The translations under genes and the position numbers were made by a program. A stretch of 64,000 nucleotides of DNA from Novosphingobium sp. Chol11 (GTDB lineage: Bacteria > Pseudomonadota > Alphaproteobacteria > Sphingomonadales > Sphingomonadaceae). Positions within the stretch are counted from its first letter, which is position 1. Each line of letters starts with the position of its first letter. The stretch covers positions 62,001 through 126,000 of the forward strand of contig NZ_OBMU01000005.1 in the NCBI RefSeq assembly GCF_900218065.1, read 5' to 3'. Below, piece by piece: positions 51,828 to 60,773 of the stretch. The notes under the pieces were generated by a model. That model worked only from the letters and a program-made list of their open reading frames with translations, ran no database searches and was not told the origin of the DNA.

Positions 51828-51899
51828 TCAGGCAAAGCCCCGGCTATCGACATGGCGACCGGGCTTCGCGTTTTTCACCTTCAATGCTGTGAGTGCCAT
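51828..51899 (-). pseudogene. Tyrosine-type integrase stub (N-terminal 23 codons)
   Basis: The ATG at 51899 starts MALTALKVKNAKPGRHVDSR, the arm-binding (DUF4102) opening of P4-type tyrosine integrases, and then stops after GFA. The rest of the gene, about 380 codons, is absent, replaced by the RelBE-family module. Upstream (51,900-52,080) the minus strand carries TGTGGGAACGATTGTGGGAC, the sort of leader seen before such integrases. This marks an old element end. I found no tRNA gene or clear attachment core beside it, and nothing coding in 51,900-52,160. Confidence 0.6.
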
Positions 51900-52160
51900 C
51901 GGTTCGGGGCCCTGATCGGGAATGTTGGGGCCGTTCTCACACTTTCGGTGGGCAAACGGTCCCACAATCGTTCCCACATTTTGGGCCAAATTCAGGCAAA
52001 TCAGGGAGACGACCGCGAACAACTTACAAGACAAATCGTTGCTTTTTCAGTGTAGGTAGGGGTAGGGACGCCATCAGCTCGCTTGACACAAGGTTCTACA
52101 CTCGACAGCGGGGTCCTCTACCACCGGGCAATTCTGCAGGATGCTGCAAACCGCGCGATA

Positions 52161-52598
52161 TCAATGGCGGGCGAAAATTCGCTGACCGGCGCTGCCGAAG
52201 GCCACCACCGTATAGGGTTGGCGGGCAGCGCCTGCCACTTCCATGCCCTCCGAACCGATCGGCATCCCCGCAACCGCAATGCCTTTGACGCCCGCAGGAC
52301 GGGTCGCCAGCAAGCGCTTGACGTCGGATATCGGGACATGGCCCTCGATCATATAGCCATCGACGATCGCGCTGTGGCAAGATGCCAGCGTCCGGGGCAT
52401 GCCGGCCTTGCGCTGAAGCTCGCTGCGCGACGCATCGTCACGCATGACGACCTTGCGTCCCAGCTTCGCGCGCACGGCCTGCGCCCACTTCTCGCAACAT
52501 CCACATCCCGGATCCCGGTGGACGACGATATCACTGGCCGCAAGCGCTACGCCGGGCATGGCGAGGAACAGCAAGGCGACGAATAGGCGGGTCTTCAT
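52161..52598 (-). CDS. DUF411 periplasmic metal-binding protein
   Basis: A 145-aa exported protein: a signal peptide ending MPGVALAAS, the metal motif HRDPGCGCCEKWAQAVRAKL, then RTLASCHSAIVDGYMIEGHV and a C-terminal VAGAARQPYTVVAFG. DUF411 proteins recur in copper and silver islands and probably bind Cu(I) through the C-x-C-C cluster. It is the last gene before the integrase scar. A GAGGGG-N15-CGTATA pair lies 52-78 nt upstream. Confidence 0.88.
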   Translation of the reverse strand: MKTRLFVALLFLAMPGVALAASDIVVHRDPGCGCCEKWAQAVRAKLGRKVVMRDDASRSELQRKAGMPRTLASCHSAIVDGYMIEGHVPISDVKRLLATRPAGVKGIAVAGMPIGSEGMEVAGAARQPYTVVAFGSAGQRIFARH

Positions 52599-52649
52599 GA
52601 AATGACTCCCGGAAGAACGATAAGCATGGGGCAGAGGCCCCTTCTTTTC

Positions 52650-52676
52650 TATACGCATCAATGCGCCCCTCCCCTC
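52650..52676 (-). promoter_or_regulatory. Candidate ECF-sigma promoter of the DUF411 gene
   Basis: On the minus strand GAGGGG (52671-52676), 15 nt, CGTATA (52650-52655). The -35-like hexamer and the spacing are identical to the copC and copA sites 8-10 kb away, and the -10-like hexamer differs at one base. It overlaps only the gap after the MFS gene, so it would give the DUF411 gene its own promoter. Confidence 0.5.
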
Positions 52677-52677
52677 A

Positions 52678-53916
52678 TCACGCAGATGATTTTACGATGG
52701 CGGGCGGCCTCCAGGCTAGCGGCAGGGACACAAGCAGCGCTAGCGATAGACCACCAATCCCCCACAGAACGAGCGGCTGCGCCCCGGGAGCGACGATGGC
52801 TATCGCCAGCGGCGCGAGCGCCTGCCCGATGCTGGCGGCGGAATGCTGGCAACCGAGCTTCACGCCTGAAGGGGCCCCGCCGCCGCTGATCCAGAAGCTG
52901 GTGACCAATCGAAGGGTTGCCGAGCTCCAGCCGGCAGCAACGATGATCCCACTGAGCTCGGCCATACTCGCGGCGACAGGAAACATGAAAAGTGCCACAG
53001 CCAGCAGGCCCAGCGTCAATCCGGCAAGCCGCCTCGGCACAGTGACCAGCCAATCCAGCTTTGCATGGAAGATCTGTGCCGCCAGCATGCCCAATCCGCA
53101 GAGACTGAGCATCCAGGCGATCTCTTCGCGGCTCAGCGAAATGGCGCTCCGCGTCACCAGGAGATTGACATGCATCGCCGCCAGCCCGCCGCCCGCGACG
53201 ATCGTGATAAAAAGCAGGATCAACGTCGCGCCGAGCGTAGGCGCGGGCAGGTCTCCGCCATCGATGCAAGGTGCACACCAGCGCGGCAGACGCACGGCGC
53301 AAAGCGCCGCCCCGACGGCACCGATGCCGAGAGCGAGGATCATGAGGGGAGCGCGGGGCAGGATCGCGGCCGAGACCTCCGCCACCAGCGGACCGGCGAG
53401 ATCGCCCAGAAACACGAAGGCGGTCAGCCAGGTGAAGCGGCGCGCCTGGTCCGCGCGCCCGCTTGCGGCAAAGCTCGCGCAGAGCAAGCCCAACGGTATG
53501 ATGGCGGCCGACGCCATCCCCGCCACCAGACGCAATGCATAAAGCTCAGGCAACCCGACGAGGCCGATCGGCGCGGTCACCAGCGCGAGGATGACCAGCG
53601 CTGCGCGCAACATCGCCCGATAGTCGACCCGGTCCGCGATCCAGCCCCAGAGCGGCGCCGCCAGCAAGGCTGCCAGGGGATGGACCGCAGTCAGGCTCGC
53701 GACGTGAAAATCATGAGCGCTTGACGATAGCGCGCCACGAGCCGGGTCGACCAGTGCCGGAAGGAAGGCGAGAATGGCCGTCTGTCCCGCCGACGCCGCA
53801 GCCGCCGCGAGCAACAAGACGAAAAAGGAGGCCGGCCAGCGACCGTTGGCTTGCGATCCAGCCTTGTCACGCGGCGCGTTCGCGGTCGATCCCTCGAGTG
53901 GCCATCCGCGGATCAC
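52678..53916 (-). CDS. MFS transporter
   Basis: A 412-aa major facilitator with about 12 membrane helices, the motif-A region GWIADRVDYRAMLRAALV after helix 2, and a central cytoplasmic loop with CAPCIDGGDLPAP. It is coupled to copB (GTGA overlap at 53913-53916; a second GTG three bases earlier is possible), so it belongs to the copA-copB unit. The substrate is unknown. In this setting a copper or siderophore-like cargo is plausible. Confidence 0.82.
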   Translation of the reverse strand: MIRGWPLEGSTANAPRDKAGSQANGRWPASFFVLLLAAAAASAGQTAILAFLPALVDPARGALSSSAHDFHVASLTAVHPLAALLAAPLWGWIADRVDYRAMLRAALVILALVTAPIGLVGLPELYALRLVAGMASAAIIPLGLLCASFAASGRADQARRFTWLTAFVFLGDLAGPLVAEVSAAILPRAPLMILALGIGAVGAALCAVRLPRWCAPCIDGGDLPAPTLGATLILLFITIVAGGGLAAMHVNLLVTRSAISLSREEIAWMLSLCGLGMLAAQIFHAKLDWLVTVPRRLAGLTLGLLAVALFMFPVAASMAELSGIIVAAGWSSATLRLVTSFWISGGGAPSGVKLGCQHSAASIGQALAPLAIAIVAPGAQPLVLWGIGGLSLALLVSLPLAWRPPAIVKSSA

Positions 53917-54899
53917 CACCAGGCGCGCAAGCCGATCACCAGCCTGTGTTCGGAAGGCCCTTCCCTGCGCAGGCGACGGAAATCGGCCGTGCCGTCAAAT
54001 GCGCGCTCCCAGACGAAGCCGATATAGGGCGCGAACTTGCGCGACACCTCGTAGCGCAACCGTCCGCTCAGCTCGACATTGCTGAAGCCGCTGCCGAGCT
54101 GCCGATCGCTCGACCGCTTCGAATAGATATTGGTTTCCACCTGCGGCGTAAGGATCAACCGATTGGTGAACAGGACCTCATAGGAGGCCTTGGCGCGCGC
54201 CGCGAGACGCCCATCGGTTCCTACATAGCCGGTGAGCTGGACGTCGAACCAATAGGGCGCCAGTCCCTCGACGCCGGCGGCGAGCCAGGTGGTCGCACCC
54301 TTGCCGAGATCCTGCCTGACCCCGAGCAGCGTGCCCCAGAACGGGTTCTTGCTGTGCCACCACAGCGCCTCGACGCTGCTCTCCGGATCGAGACGTTGGT
54401 CGCGGGAGTTCTTGAGCCCCTGGCTGCGCAGCCAGAGCTTGTCATTGTCCTGACCCTTGGTGACGAGCACGGTCCAGCCCACGCCCTGACCCTCGTTGCC
54501 GCTGGTGAACTCGAGCTCATCCACAAGTATCTTGGGGATCGAGAGCTTGTCGGCCATCTCATAGCCCGGCAGCGTCGAGTTGCGATAGCCGTCGGCATAA
54601 TCGTCCGAGTTGCGCGCGTCCGGCGGGGCCTTGCCACCCTGCATCGAGCCCATGTCCATCGTGGCGCCGTTACCGGACGCCTTCGTGTCGGTCATATCCA
54701 TGCCCGGCATGTCCATGCCCGCATGCTCCTGAGAGCCTTGCGCGGAAGGTGAGTTTGGATCGGGAGTGGCCGTTTGGGCAGGGGTGGCGGCGGGCGACGG
54801 GGGCAAGGCATCCTGCGCGAGGGCGGGAGCCGTGATCGCCGGCGCCAGGAAGAGGGCAACGCCAAGAGCAATGCCGCGCGAGGGGATAATCCGGATCAT
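53913..54899 (-). CDS. copB: Outer-membrane copper resistance protein CopB (second copy)
   Basis: A 328-aa protein: signal peptide (ending APALAQD), a short Met-rich segment (HAGMDMPGMDMTD, GATMDMGSMQGG), then the CopB barrel domain (YEMADKLSIPKILVDELEFT, FAPYIGFVWERAFDGTADF) ending with paired Trp. Its Met/His region is much shorter than in the first copy, and overall it looks diverged, so the two are unlikely to be recent duplicates. The ATG at 54899 overlaps the oxidase stop (ATGA). Confidence 0.9.
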   Translation of the reverse strand: MIRIIPSRGIALGVALFLAPAITAPALAQDALPPSPAATPAQTATPDPNSPSAQGSQEHAGMDMPGMDMTDTKASGNGATMDMGSMQGGKAPPDARNSDDYADGYRNSTLPGYEMADKLSIPKILVDELEFTSGNEGQGVGWTVLVTKGQDNDKLWLRSQGLKNSRDQRLDPESSVEALWWHSKNPFWGTLLGVRQDLGKGATTWLAAGVEGLAPYWFDVQLTGYVGTDGRLAARAKASYEVLFTNRLILTPQVETNIYSKRSSDRQLGSGFSNVELSGRLRYEVSRKFAPYIGFVWERAFDGTADFRRLRREGPSEHRLVIGLRAWW

Positions 54900-56602
54900 G
54901 CGACCACCACCTCCCGGAACATGCCGGCCGCCATGTGATAGAGCAGATGGCAGTGGAAGGCCCATCGGCCCATGGCGTCGGCGGTGACGCGGAAGCTCAC
55001 CCGCTGGGCGGGCTGGACCACGACCGTATGCTTGCGGACCTGGAAGGCGCCGTCCGGGCCTTCGACATCGCTCCACATGCCGTGCAGATGCATCGGATGC
55101 GCCATCATCGTGTCGTTGACGAAGGTGACGCGCAGCCGCTCGTTCGGCTTGAAATGCAGCGGCCGGGAATCGTTGAGCTTGATGCCGTCGAGCGACCAGA
55201 TGAACCGTTCCATATTGCCCGTCAGATGCAGCTCGATGTCGCGCTCGGGCTCGCGCGGGTCGGGATCGCCGCCCGGCGTGCGCAGATCGGCCAGCGTCAG
55301 CACGCGCCAGCCGCGCCCGCGCAGCCCGGCGCCGGGATCGTCCAGATTGGTGCGGGGATAGTCGACGCGCATGTCGGTATTGGCGCCATATTCGGTGCGG
55401 GCGTGCTGTGCCCTGGCCGGCATCTCGGTCATGCCGTGCCCGGCATGCGCGTCGCCTCCCATTGCGCCCATCGTCGCCATCGCGCCCATCATGTCGACCG
55501 GCTCGAGCCAGGTCCGGGCATCGAGCGGCGGCACGGCTGCCGCCATGCCCGGAGCCGGTGCGATCGTGCCGCGGGCATAGCCGCTCCGATCGATCGCCTG
55601 CGCGAAGATGGTGCGGGCGCCGCCCTCGGGCATGGTGAACTCGACGTCATAGGTCTCGCCCGGGCCGATCCGGAATTCCTCGACCGTGACCGGCTCGACC
55701 GGCTGCCCGTCGGCCGATACGACCGTCAGCTCGACCCCCGGGATCCGCACGTCGAAGAACGTCGCCGTCCCCGCGCCGACGAAGCGCAGGCGCACGCGTT
55801 CGCCGGGCGCGGCGATACCGGTCCAGTTGCCGGCGGGCGGCGCGCCGTTCATCAGATAGGTGTAGGTCGCGGCAGAGACATCGCTGTAGTCGGTCGGGTT
55901 CATCCGCGAGCTGTTCCACATCCGCCGCCGCTCGAGCGCCTTCCCAAGGCCCATGGCGCCGACATCCTTGAGGAAGTCGCCGGCTGTCGGCTGCGCAAAA
56001 TTATAGTAGCTGCTCTGCTTCTTGAGATTGAGGAAGATCTGCAGCGGCGGCTCGTCCGACCAGTCGCTGAGCACGATGCAATAGTCGCGATCGGGCGCCC
56101 GCGCCGCCGGCGCCTGTTTCGGCTCCACGATGATCGCTCCATAGAGTCCCGTCTGCTCGGCGAGCGTGTGAGCGTGATACCAGTAGGTTCCGCTCTGGCG
56201 GACCTCGAAGCGATAGGTGAAGGTCTCGCCCGGCGCGATGCCGGCAAAGCTGATGCCGGGCACGCCGTCCATCTCCGCCGGCACGATGATGCCGTGCCAA
56301 TGGATGCTCGACATCTCCTTGAGGCCGTTGCGCACACGGAGCGTGACCGTGTCGCCTTCGCGCAGGCGCAGGACCGGCGCGGGCACGCTGCCGTTCACGG
56401 CGGTCGCGATACGGCGTTTGCCGGTGAAGTTGACTGGCAGCTCGGCGATCTCGAGGTCGAACTCGGTCCCGCTAAGCTCGGCGGGCGAGACTGGGGCGGA
56501 TCGCGCGAGAAGCGCCGGGGCGAAGCCGGCAACCGCGCCGCCGATCGCCAGCCCCTGGACGAAACGGCGCCGTGCGATCGGCCGGATATGTAAGGGAGAC
56601 AT
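54896..56602 (-). CDS. copA: Multicopper oxidase CopA/PcoA (second copy)
   Basis: A 568-aa Tat-exported oxidase (IARRRFVQGLAIGGAVAGFA). Copper motifs are SIHWHGI, TYWYHAH, HPMHLHGMW and HCHLLYHMAAGMF. The Met/His insert found in the first copy is reduced here to DAHAGHGMTEM. The ATG at 56602 is chosen because the Tat motif follows at residue 11. The ribosome-binding site is weak. It heads copA-copB-MFS and lies 25 nt after the alcohol dehydrogenase gene, so it may be read through from there. Confidence 0.92.
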   Translation of the reverse strand: MSPLHIRPIARRRFVQGLAIGGAVAGFAPALLARSAPVSPAELSGTEFDLEIAELPVNFTGKRRIATAVNGSVPAPVLRLREGDTVTLRVRNGLKEMSSIHWHGIIVPAEMDGVPGISFAGIAPGETFTYRFEVRQSGTYWYHAHTLAEQTGLYGAIIVEPKQAPAARAPDRDYCIVLSDWSDEPPLQIFLNLKKQSSYYNFAQPTAGDFLKDVGAMGLGKALERRRMWNSSRMNPTDYSDVSAATYTYLMNGAPPAGNWTGIAAPGERVRLRFVGAGTATFFDVRIPGVELTVVSADGQPVEPVTVEEFRIGPGETYDVEFTMPEGGARTIFAQAIDRSGYARGTIAPAPGMAAAVPPLDARTWLEPVDMMGAMATMGAMGGDAHAGHGMTEMPARAQHARTEYGANTDMRVDYPRTNLDDPGAGLRGRGWRVLTLADLRTPGGDPDPREPERDIELHLTGNMERFIWSLDGIKLNDSRPLHFKPNERLRVTFVNDTMMAHPMHLHGMWSDVEGPDGAFQVRKHTVVVQPAQRVSFRVTADAMGRWAFHCHLLYHMAAGMFREVVVA

Positions 56603-56627
56603 GAACTGTACTTTCGCGAAGTCGGGT

Positions 56628-57653
56628 TCAGGCGAGGTCGAGGACGATCCGGCCCTCGATGTCGCCATGGTGCATGCGGGAGAAGACGTCGTTGATGTTC
56701 TCCAGCTTGTCTGCATGGACCGTGGCCTTGACCTTGCCGTCGCCGGCGAACGCCAGTGCCTCGAGCAGATCGAGCCGCGTGCCGACGATCGAGCCTCGCA
56801 CGGTAATGCCGTTCAGCACGGTGTCGAAGATCGACAGCGGGAAGTCGCCCGGCGGCAGACCATTGAGCGCGACCGTGCCGCCGCGCCGGACCATGCCGAG
56901 CGCCTGCTGGAACGCCTTGGGCGAAACGGCGGTGACGAGCGCTCCGTGCGCGCCGCCTATCGCCTTCTTGAGCGCTGCCGAAGGGTCCTCGCTGTGCGCG
57001 TTGACCGTCAGTGTGGCGCCAAGGCGTGTAGCGAGGTCGAGCTTGCTATCGTCGATGTCGACCGCGGCCACATTGAGACCCATGGCACGGGCATATTGCA
57101 CCGCCATGTGGCCGAGCCCGCCGATCCCTGAGACGACCACCCACTCGCCGGGTCGGGCCTCGGTGGCCTTCAATCCCTTGTAGACGGTGACGCCCGCGCA
57201 GAGGATCGGCGCAATGTCGAGGAAGTCGACATTGTCGGGAAGGTGACCAACATAGTTGGGATCGGCGAGGACATATTCGGCAAAGCTGCCATTGACCGAA
57301 TAGCCGGTGTTCTGCTGTTCGTGGCAAAGCGTCTCCCAGCCACCCAGGCAATGCACGCAATGCCCGCAGGCGGTGTAGAGCCAGGGCACGCCGACCCGGT
57401 CGCCTTCCTTCACATGGGTGACGCCCGCACCGACGGCGGCGACATGCCCGACGCCTTCATGGCCAGGAATGAAGGGCGGGTTGGGTTTGACCGGCCAGTC
57501 CCCTTCTGCCGCGTGCAGGTCGGTATGGCACACGCCGGTTGCCGCAATCTTGACCAGGATCTGCCCGGGGCCGACCGTCGGGATCGGCGCGTCCTCGATG
57601 ACCAGGGGCTTGCCGAATTCGCGGACGACCGCCGCCTTCATGGTTTTCGCCAT
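56628..57653 (-). CDS. adhP: Zinc-dependent alcohol dehydrogenase (AdhP-like)
   Basis: A 341-aa medium-chain dehydrogenase. The catalytic zinc site is [14 protein letters not shown] with GHEGVGHV, the structural zinc tetrad is [15 protein letters not shown], and the NAD-binding loop is [17 protein letters not shown]. It oxidises primary alcohols or reduces aldehydes with NAD(H). AAGGAG precedes the ATG. It is followed by the oxidase gene and preceded by an aldehyde dehydrogenase 26 nt upstream, so ethanol or another short alcohol would be taken to the acid. Its link to copper is unclear. Confidence 0.92.
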   Translation of the reverse strand: MAKTMKAAVVREFGKPLVIEDAPIPTVGPGQILVKIAATGVCHTDLHAAEGDWPVKPNPPFIPGHEGVGHVAAVGAGVTHVKEGDRVGVPWLYTACGHCVHCLGGWETLCHEQQNTGYSVNGSFAEYVLADPNYVGHLPDNVDFLDIAPILCAGVTVYKGLKATEARPGEWVVVSGIGGLGHMAVQYARAMGLNVAAVDIDDSKLDLATRLGATLTVNAHSEDPSAALKKAIGGAHGALVTAVSPKAFQQALGMVRRGGTVALNGLPPGDFPLSIFDTVLNGITVRGSIVGTRLDLLEALAFAGDGKVKATVHADKLENINDVFSRMHHGDIEGRIVLDLA

Positions 57654-57679
57654 GTCCGTTTCTCCTTTTGAGCGAGGGG

Positions 57680-59200
57680 TCAGAACAGGCCGAGCGCGTG
57701 CTCGTCATAGGAGACGAGCAGGTTCTTGGTCTGCTGATAATGGTCGAGCATCATCCGGTGATTTTCACGCCCGAAGCCCGACGCCTTGTATCCGCCGAAG
57801 GCGGCATGGGCGGGGTACTGGTGATAGCAGTTGGTCCAGACCCGCCCGGCCTCGATCGCGCGGCCCAGACGGTAGGCGGTGTTGCCGCTCCGGGTCCAGA
57901 CGCCCGCGCCAAGACCGTAGGCGGTGTCGTTGGCAAGTGCGATCGCCTCCTCGACCGTCTTGAAGGTGGTGACCGCCAGGACGGGACCGAAGATCTCCTC
58001 CTGGAAGATGCGCATGTGGTTCTGACCCACGAACACGGTCGGCTGTACGAAATAGCCCTGGTCGAGCGCACCGCCCGGCAGCGCCTTGGCGCCACCGACC
58101 AGACACTGCGCGCCCTCGGCCTTGCCGATATCGATATAGCCCAGGATCTTGTGGAGCTGGTCCTCCGACGCCTGCGCGCCGACCTGGACCGAGGGGTCGA
58201 GCGGATCGCCCTGGCGGATCGCGGCGACGCGCGCCACGGCGCGCTCGATGAAGCGATCGAAGATCGACTCATGGATCAGCGCGCGCGACGGGCAGGTGCA
58301 GACCTCGCCCTTGTTGAACGCGAACAGCGTGAAGCCTTCGAGCGCCTTGTCGAAGAAGGCATCGTCCTCGTCGAGCACGTCCGCCATGAAGATGTTGGGC
58401 GACTTGCCGCCAAGCTCCATCGTCTGGGGGATCAGATGGTCGGCGGCCGCATGCATGATCTGCTTGCCGGTGACGGTCTCGCCGGTGAACGAGACCTTGG
58501 CGATGCGCGGATTGGCGGCGATCGCCTGGCCGACGGTCCGTCCCGGGCCGGTGACGACATTGAGCACGCCGGGCGGCAGGATGTCGGCGGTGAGCTCGGC
58601 GAACATCAGCAAGGTGAGCGGCGTCTGGGATGCGGGCTTGATGACGGTGCAGTTGCCCGCCGCCAGCGCCGGGGCGATCTTCCACGCCGCCATCAGCAGC
58701 GGGAAGTTCCACGGGATGATCTGGCCGACGACGCCAAGCGGCTCGCGAAAATGATAGGCGATGGTGTCGGCATCGATCGTCGAGATCCCGCCTTCCTCGG
58801 CCCGGATGCAGCCGGCGAAATAGCGGAAATGGTCGATCGCGAGCGGAACGTCGGCAGCGCGCGTCTCGCGGATCGGCTTGCCGTTGTCGATCGTCTCGGC
58901 AAGCGCCAGCAACTCCATATTATCCTCGAGCCGGTCGGCGACGCGATTGAGAATCCTGGCGCGGTCGGCGGGCGAGATCCTTGCCCATTGATCCTTGGCG
59001 GCGTGCGCCGCATCGAGCGCGCGCTCGACATCTTCCGGCGTCGACAGCGCAAACTCGGCGATCTGGGCGCCATTGATCGGGCTCGTGTCCGCGAAATACT
59101 CGCCGCTCGCTGGAGCGCTCCATCGACCACCGATGAAATTATCATAGCGGTGTCGGAAGGACGCCGCAGCATTGATGGTCCCGATCGCCTTCTCGAACAT
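57680..59200 (-). CDS. NAD-dependent aldehyde dehydrogenase (AldB/ExaC-like)
   Basis: A 506-aa aldehyde dehydrogenase with an N-terminal [38 protein letters not shown], the general-base Glu in [11 protein letters not shown], and the catalytic Cys region [20 protein letters not shown]. The C-terminal [16 protein letters not shown] and YDEHALGLF are typical of acetaldehyde/chloroacetaldehyde dehydrogenases. With the next gene it forms an alcohol-to-acid pair. Length and all motifs are intact. Confidence 0.93.
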   Translation of the reverse strand: MFEKAIGTINAAASFRHRYDNFIGGRWSAPASGEYFADTSPINGAQIAEFALSTPEDVERALDAAHAAKDQWARISPADRARILNRVADRLEDNMELLALAETIDNGKPIRETRAADVPLAIDHFRYFAGCIRAEEGGISTIDADTIAYHFREPLGVVGQIIPWNFPLLMAAWKIAPALAAGNCTVIKPASQTPLTLLMFAELTADILPPGVLNVVTGPGRTVGQAIAANPRIAKVSFTGETVTGKQIMHAAADHLIPQTMELGGKSPNIFMADVLDEDDAFFDKALEGFTLFAFNKGEVCTCPSRALIHESIFDRFIERAVARVAAIRQGDPLDPSVQVGAQASEDQLHKILGYIDIGKAEGAQCLVGGAKALPGGALDQGYFVQPTVFVGQNHMRIFQEEIFGPVLAVTTFKTVEEAIALANDTAYGLGAGVWTRSGNTAYRLGRAIEAGRVWTNCYHQYPAHAAFGGYKASGFGRENHRMMLDHYQQTKNLLVSYDEHALGLF

Positions 59201-59642
59201 CGCCTGTCTCCATCTTTACCGATGCCTGATGAAGTAGGCCTTCTGATGAGACGGCCTATAAGTAAGTTCCGCAGACAAAAATCAGGCAGAGTTTTTACGA
59301 AGCGCCAGGCTGGACACGCAAAAGAAGCCGATGATTTTCTCATCAGCTCATAGATTATCTCGTCGCCTAAGCAGGCAATGGCTCTCGCCATTCAATCGCG
59401 GCGCAGAGGTCACTGAAGTTGATCCGGCCATGCTTGGTCGGACCTCTTAATCGTAAGCGCGGACCCGCAGCTCGGTGCCAACTCCTGGAGCTTTACGCAT
59501 CGCGGGCTCCTCTCTCTCGCGGTGGACGCCTGCTTCTCGTTATGAAATCCTAGAAACTTGGAACACCTCTTGAAGAACAGGCCCGCCGCGGGGGCAGCGG
59601 CGGGCCCTCAGCCCCAGGGGTCTGTTCTCGGGGCTGGAAACC
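59201..59642. other. Intergenic region with dehydrogenase promoter and a gene remnant
   Basis: These 442 nt hold the leader of the aldehyde dehydrogenase gene and the 3' flank of the next unit. On the minus strand a short frame (GRINFSDLCAAIEWREPLPA, stop near 59,370) looks like the tail of a lost gene I cannot name. A hairpin lies at 59,581-59,605. No complete gene is visible. Confidence 0.4.
59581..59605 (-). terminator. Hairpin terminator after the Met/His-rich gene
   Basis: GCCCGCCGC and GCGGCGGGC form a perfect 9-bp GC-rich stem around a 7-nt loop, 38 nt past the stop of the gene ending at 59643. On the minus strand it is followed by CTGTTCTT, a poor but present U-rich stretch. It is consistent with an intrinsic terminator. 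Confidence 0.55.
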
Positions 59643-60044
59643 TCACATGTCGCTCATCGGCTTGTCGGCCATAGGCGTGGCCGGTTTCTTCTTGGCGGCC
59701 GGCTTTGCCTTTTTCATCGGCATCTTGCAGCAACCGCTCTTGGGCTTGCCAGCCTTGCTCGAACCGCTCCCCTGCGACGAGCCACCAGACATTCCGGCCA
59801 TGCCCGCAGCGCCCTGCTGGCCTTGCGGCTTCTGCATGCCGGCTTGGTGATCCTGCATCATTTGGTCGTGCATCTGCTGCCCTCCATGATCCATCCCCTG
59901 CTGATGGGCATGGGCGGTGGATGGCTTCGGCTGCGCAGGGGCGTGCTGGGGCGCGGCGGGTGCCGATTGCGCCAGACCCGCGCCAGCGAAGTTCAGGGTC
60001 GCCAGGCAGCCGATCGCGCCGACTAGAAGTTTCGTCTTTCGCAT
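59643..60044 (-). CDS. Exported Met/His/Gln-rich protein (putative copper binder)
   Basis: A 133-aa secreted protein: signal peptide (KTKLLVGAIGCLATLNFAGA, cleaved near AGLAQS), a Met/His/Gln-rich centre (QQGMDHGGQQMHDQMMQDHQ), then SGCCKMPMKKAKPAAKKKPA and a terminal MADKPMSDM. I do not recognise a named family. Composition and the CC pair suggest periplasmic copper buffering. GGAGAA lies 8 nt before the ATG. GAATACGTAA, a sequence shared with the Cu-ATPase promoter region, lies 90 nt upstream. Confidence 0.7.
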   Translation of the reverse strand: MRKTKLLVGAIGCLATLNFAGAGLAQSAPAAPQHAPAQPKPSTAHAHQQGMDHGGQQMHDQMMQDHQAGMQKPQGQQGAAGMAGMSGGSSQGSGSSKAGKPKSGCCKMPMKKAKPAAKKKPATPMADKPMSDM

Positions 60045-60133
60045 TGTGGTTCTCCGCATGATGAGTCCTTGCCCGATCGCCGTTTGCGACCGCGACCATA
60101 CCGACCCCTCATGCGGGCTTGGCCCTTTGGTCT

Positions 60134-60143
60134 GAATACGTAA
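60134..60143 (-). promoter_or_regulatory. TTACGTAT motif upstream of the Met/His-rich gene
   Basis: On the minus strand the sequence is TTACGTATTC, preceded by TTCGTAAC. The core recurs as TTACGTATTG at the Cu-ATPase promoter (40,990-40,999) and TTACGTATAC at 60,774-60,783. All three sit 50-110 nt before metal-related genes. It may be a regulator site or a promoter element. The binding protein is unknown. Confidence 0.35.
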
Positions 60144-60272
60144 GTTACGAATCCGCACTGGATCAGGACTGGCAGGCCCGCGATCTTGCGGGCGAAACCA
60201 TGGTCCAAGGGTCCAGCGGATTCATGACTGCATCGCATTAAAGCTCGTGCAGACCTTTATTCTGAAACGCAA

Positions 60273-60300
60273 TTGGCCCGCCGGGGAAACGGCGGACCAA
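60273..60300 (-). terminator. Hairpin terminator after the second Met/His-rich gene
   Basis: TTGGCCCGCCG (60273-60283) pairs with CGGCGGACCAA (60290-60300) through 10 of 11 positions around GGGAAA. It lies about 78 nt past the stop at 60378 in the minus direction and is followed by AATTGCGTTTC. The rest of 60,045-60,377 shows only the TTACGTAT motif and no convincing gene. Confidence 0.5.
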
Positions 60301-60377
60301 CGTTGCGGCCCGGTCAAACGATACCAACGCCTTGTATGGTGAGGCTTTGATCAACCGACCTCTGATGGGCTTTTGGT

Positions 60378-60668
60378 TCAGCACCCCCCGCCCGACCGAT
60401 GCGACATGTCAGAAGCCCCCTCCTGGCTCCCCGATTCCCGCATGGCCATCCGGTGGCCTCGCATCATCTCACCGTGCATCTGGTCCTTGCCGTGCCGCAT
60501 GCCCTCCATATGGGCCGTGCCGGACTGAGCCGGCGCAGGCTTGGCCTTGAGCGTCTCCTCGAGATCCGGCATGTCCGACGGCATGCCATCGGCGAGAACA
60601 GGCCCGGCACCGAGGGCAAGGAGGCCGAGGGCTGCGAGCGAAGTGATAACTACCGTTTTCTTGCGCAC
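60378..60668 (-). CDS. Small exported Met/His-rich protein
   Basis: A 96-aa protein: signal peptide (VRKKTVVITSLAALGLLALG, cleaved near VLADG), then PSDMPDLEETLKAKPAPAQS and a Met/His-rich end (HMEGMRHGKDQMHGEMMRGH) closing with a Gly-Gly-Cys terminus. The GTG start at 60668 is supported by GAAGGAA 6 nt upstream. Upstream codons in the frame are non-native. No family recognised. It probably binds periplasmic copper. Confidence 0.68.
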   Translation of the reverse strand: MRKKTVVITSLAALGLLALGAGPVLADGMPSDMPDLEETLKAKPAPAQSGTAHMEGMRHGKDQMHGEMMRGHRMAMRESGSQEGASDMSHRSGGGC

Positions 60669-60773
60669 TATCGATTCCTTCAAGTCTGGTTTCCGTTCGA
60701 CCGGCTTCAGATCCGGTCGTTTCTCGCTCCTCCGGGAGCTTGCCCTTGAGATGGTATCGGTCCTGACCCGGCA

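Noticed and set aside
51900-52160. tRNA gene or attachment core beside the integrase stub
   Set aside because: I could not fold a cloverleaf or find a direct-repeat core; only an integrase-like leader is visible.
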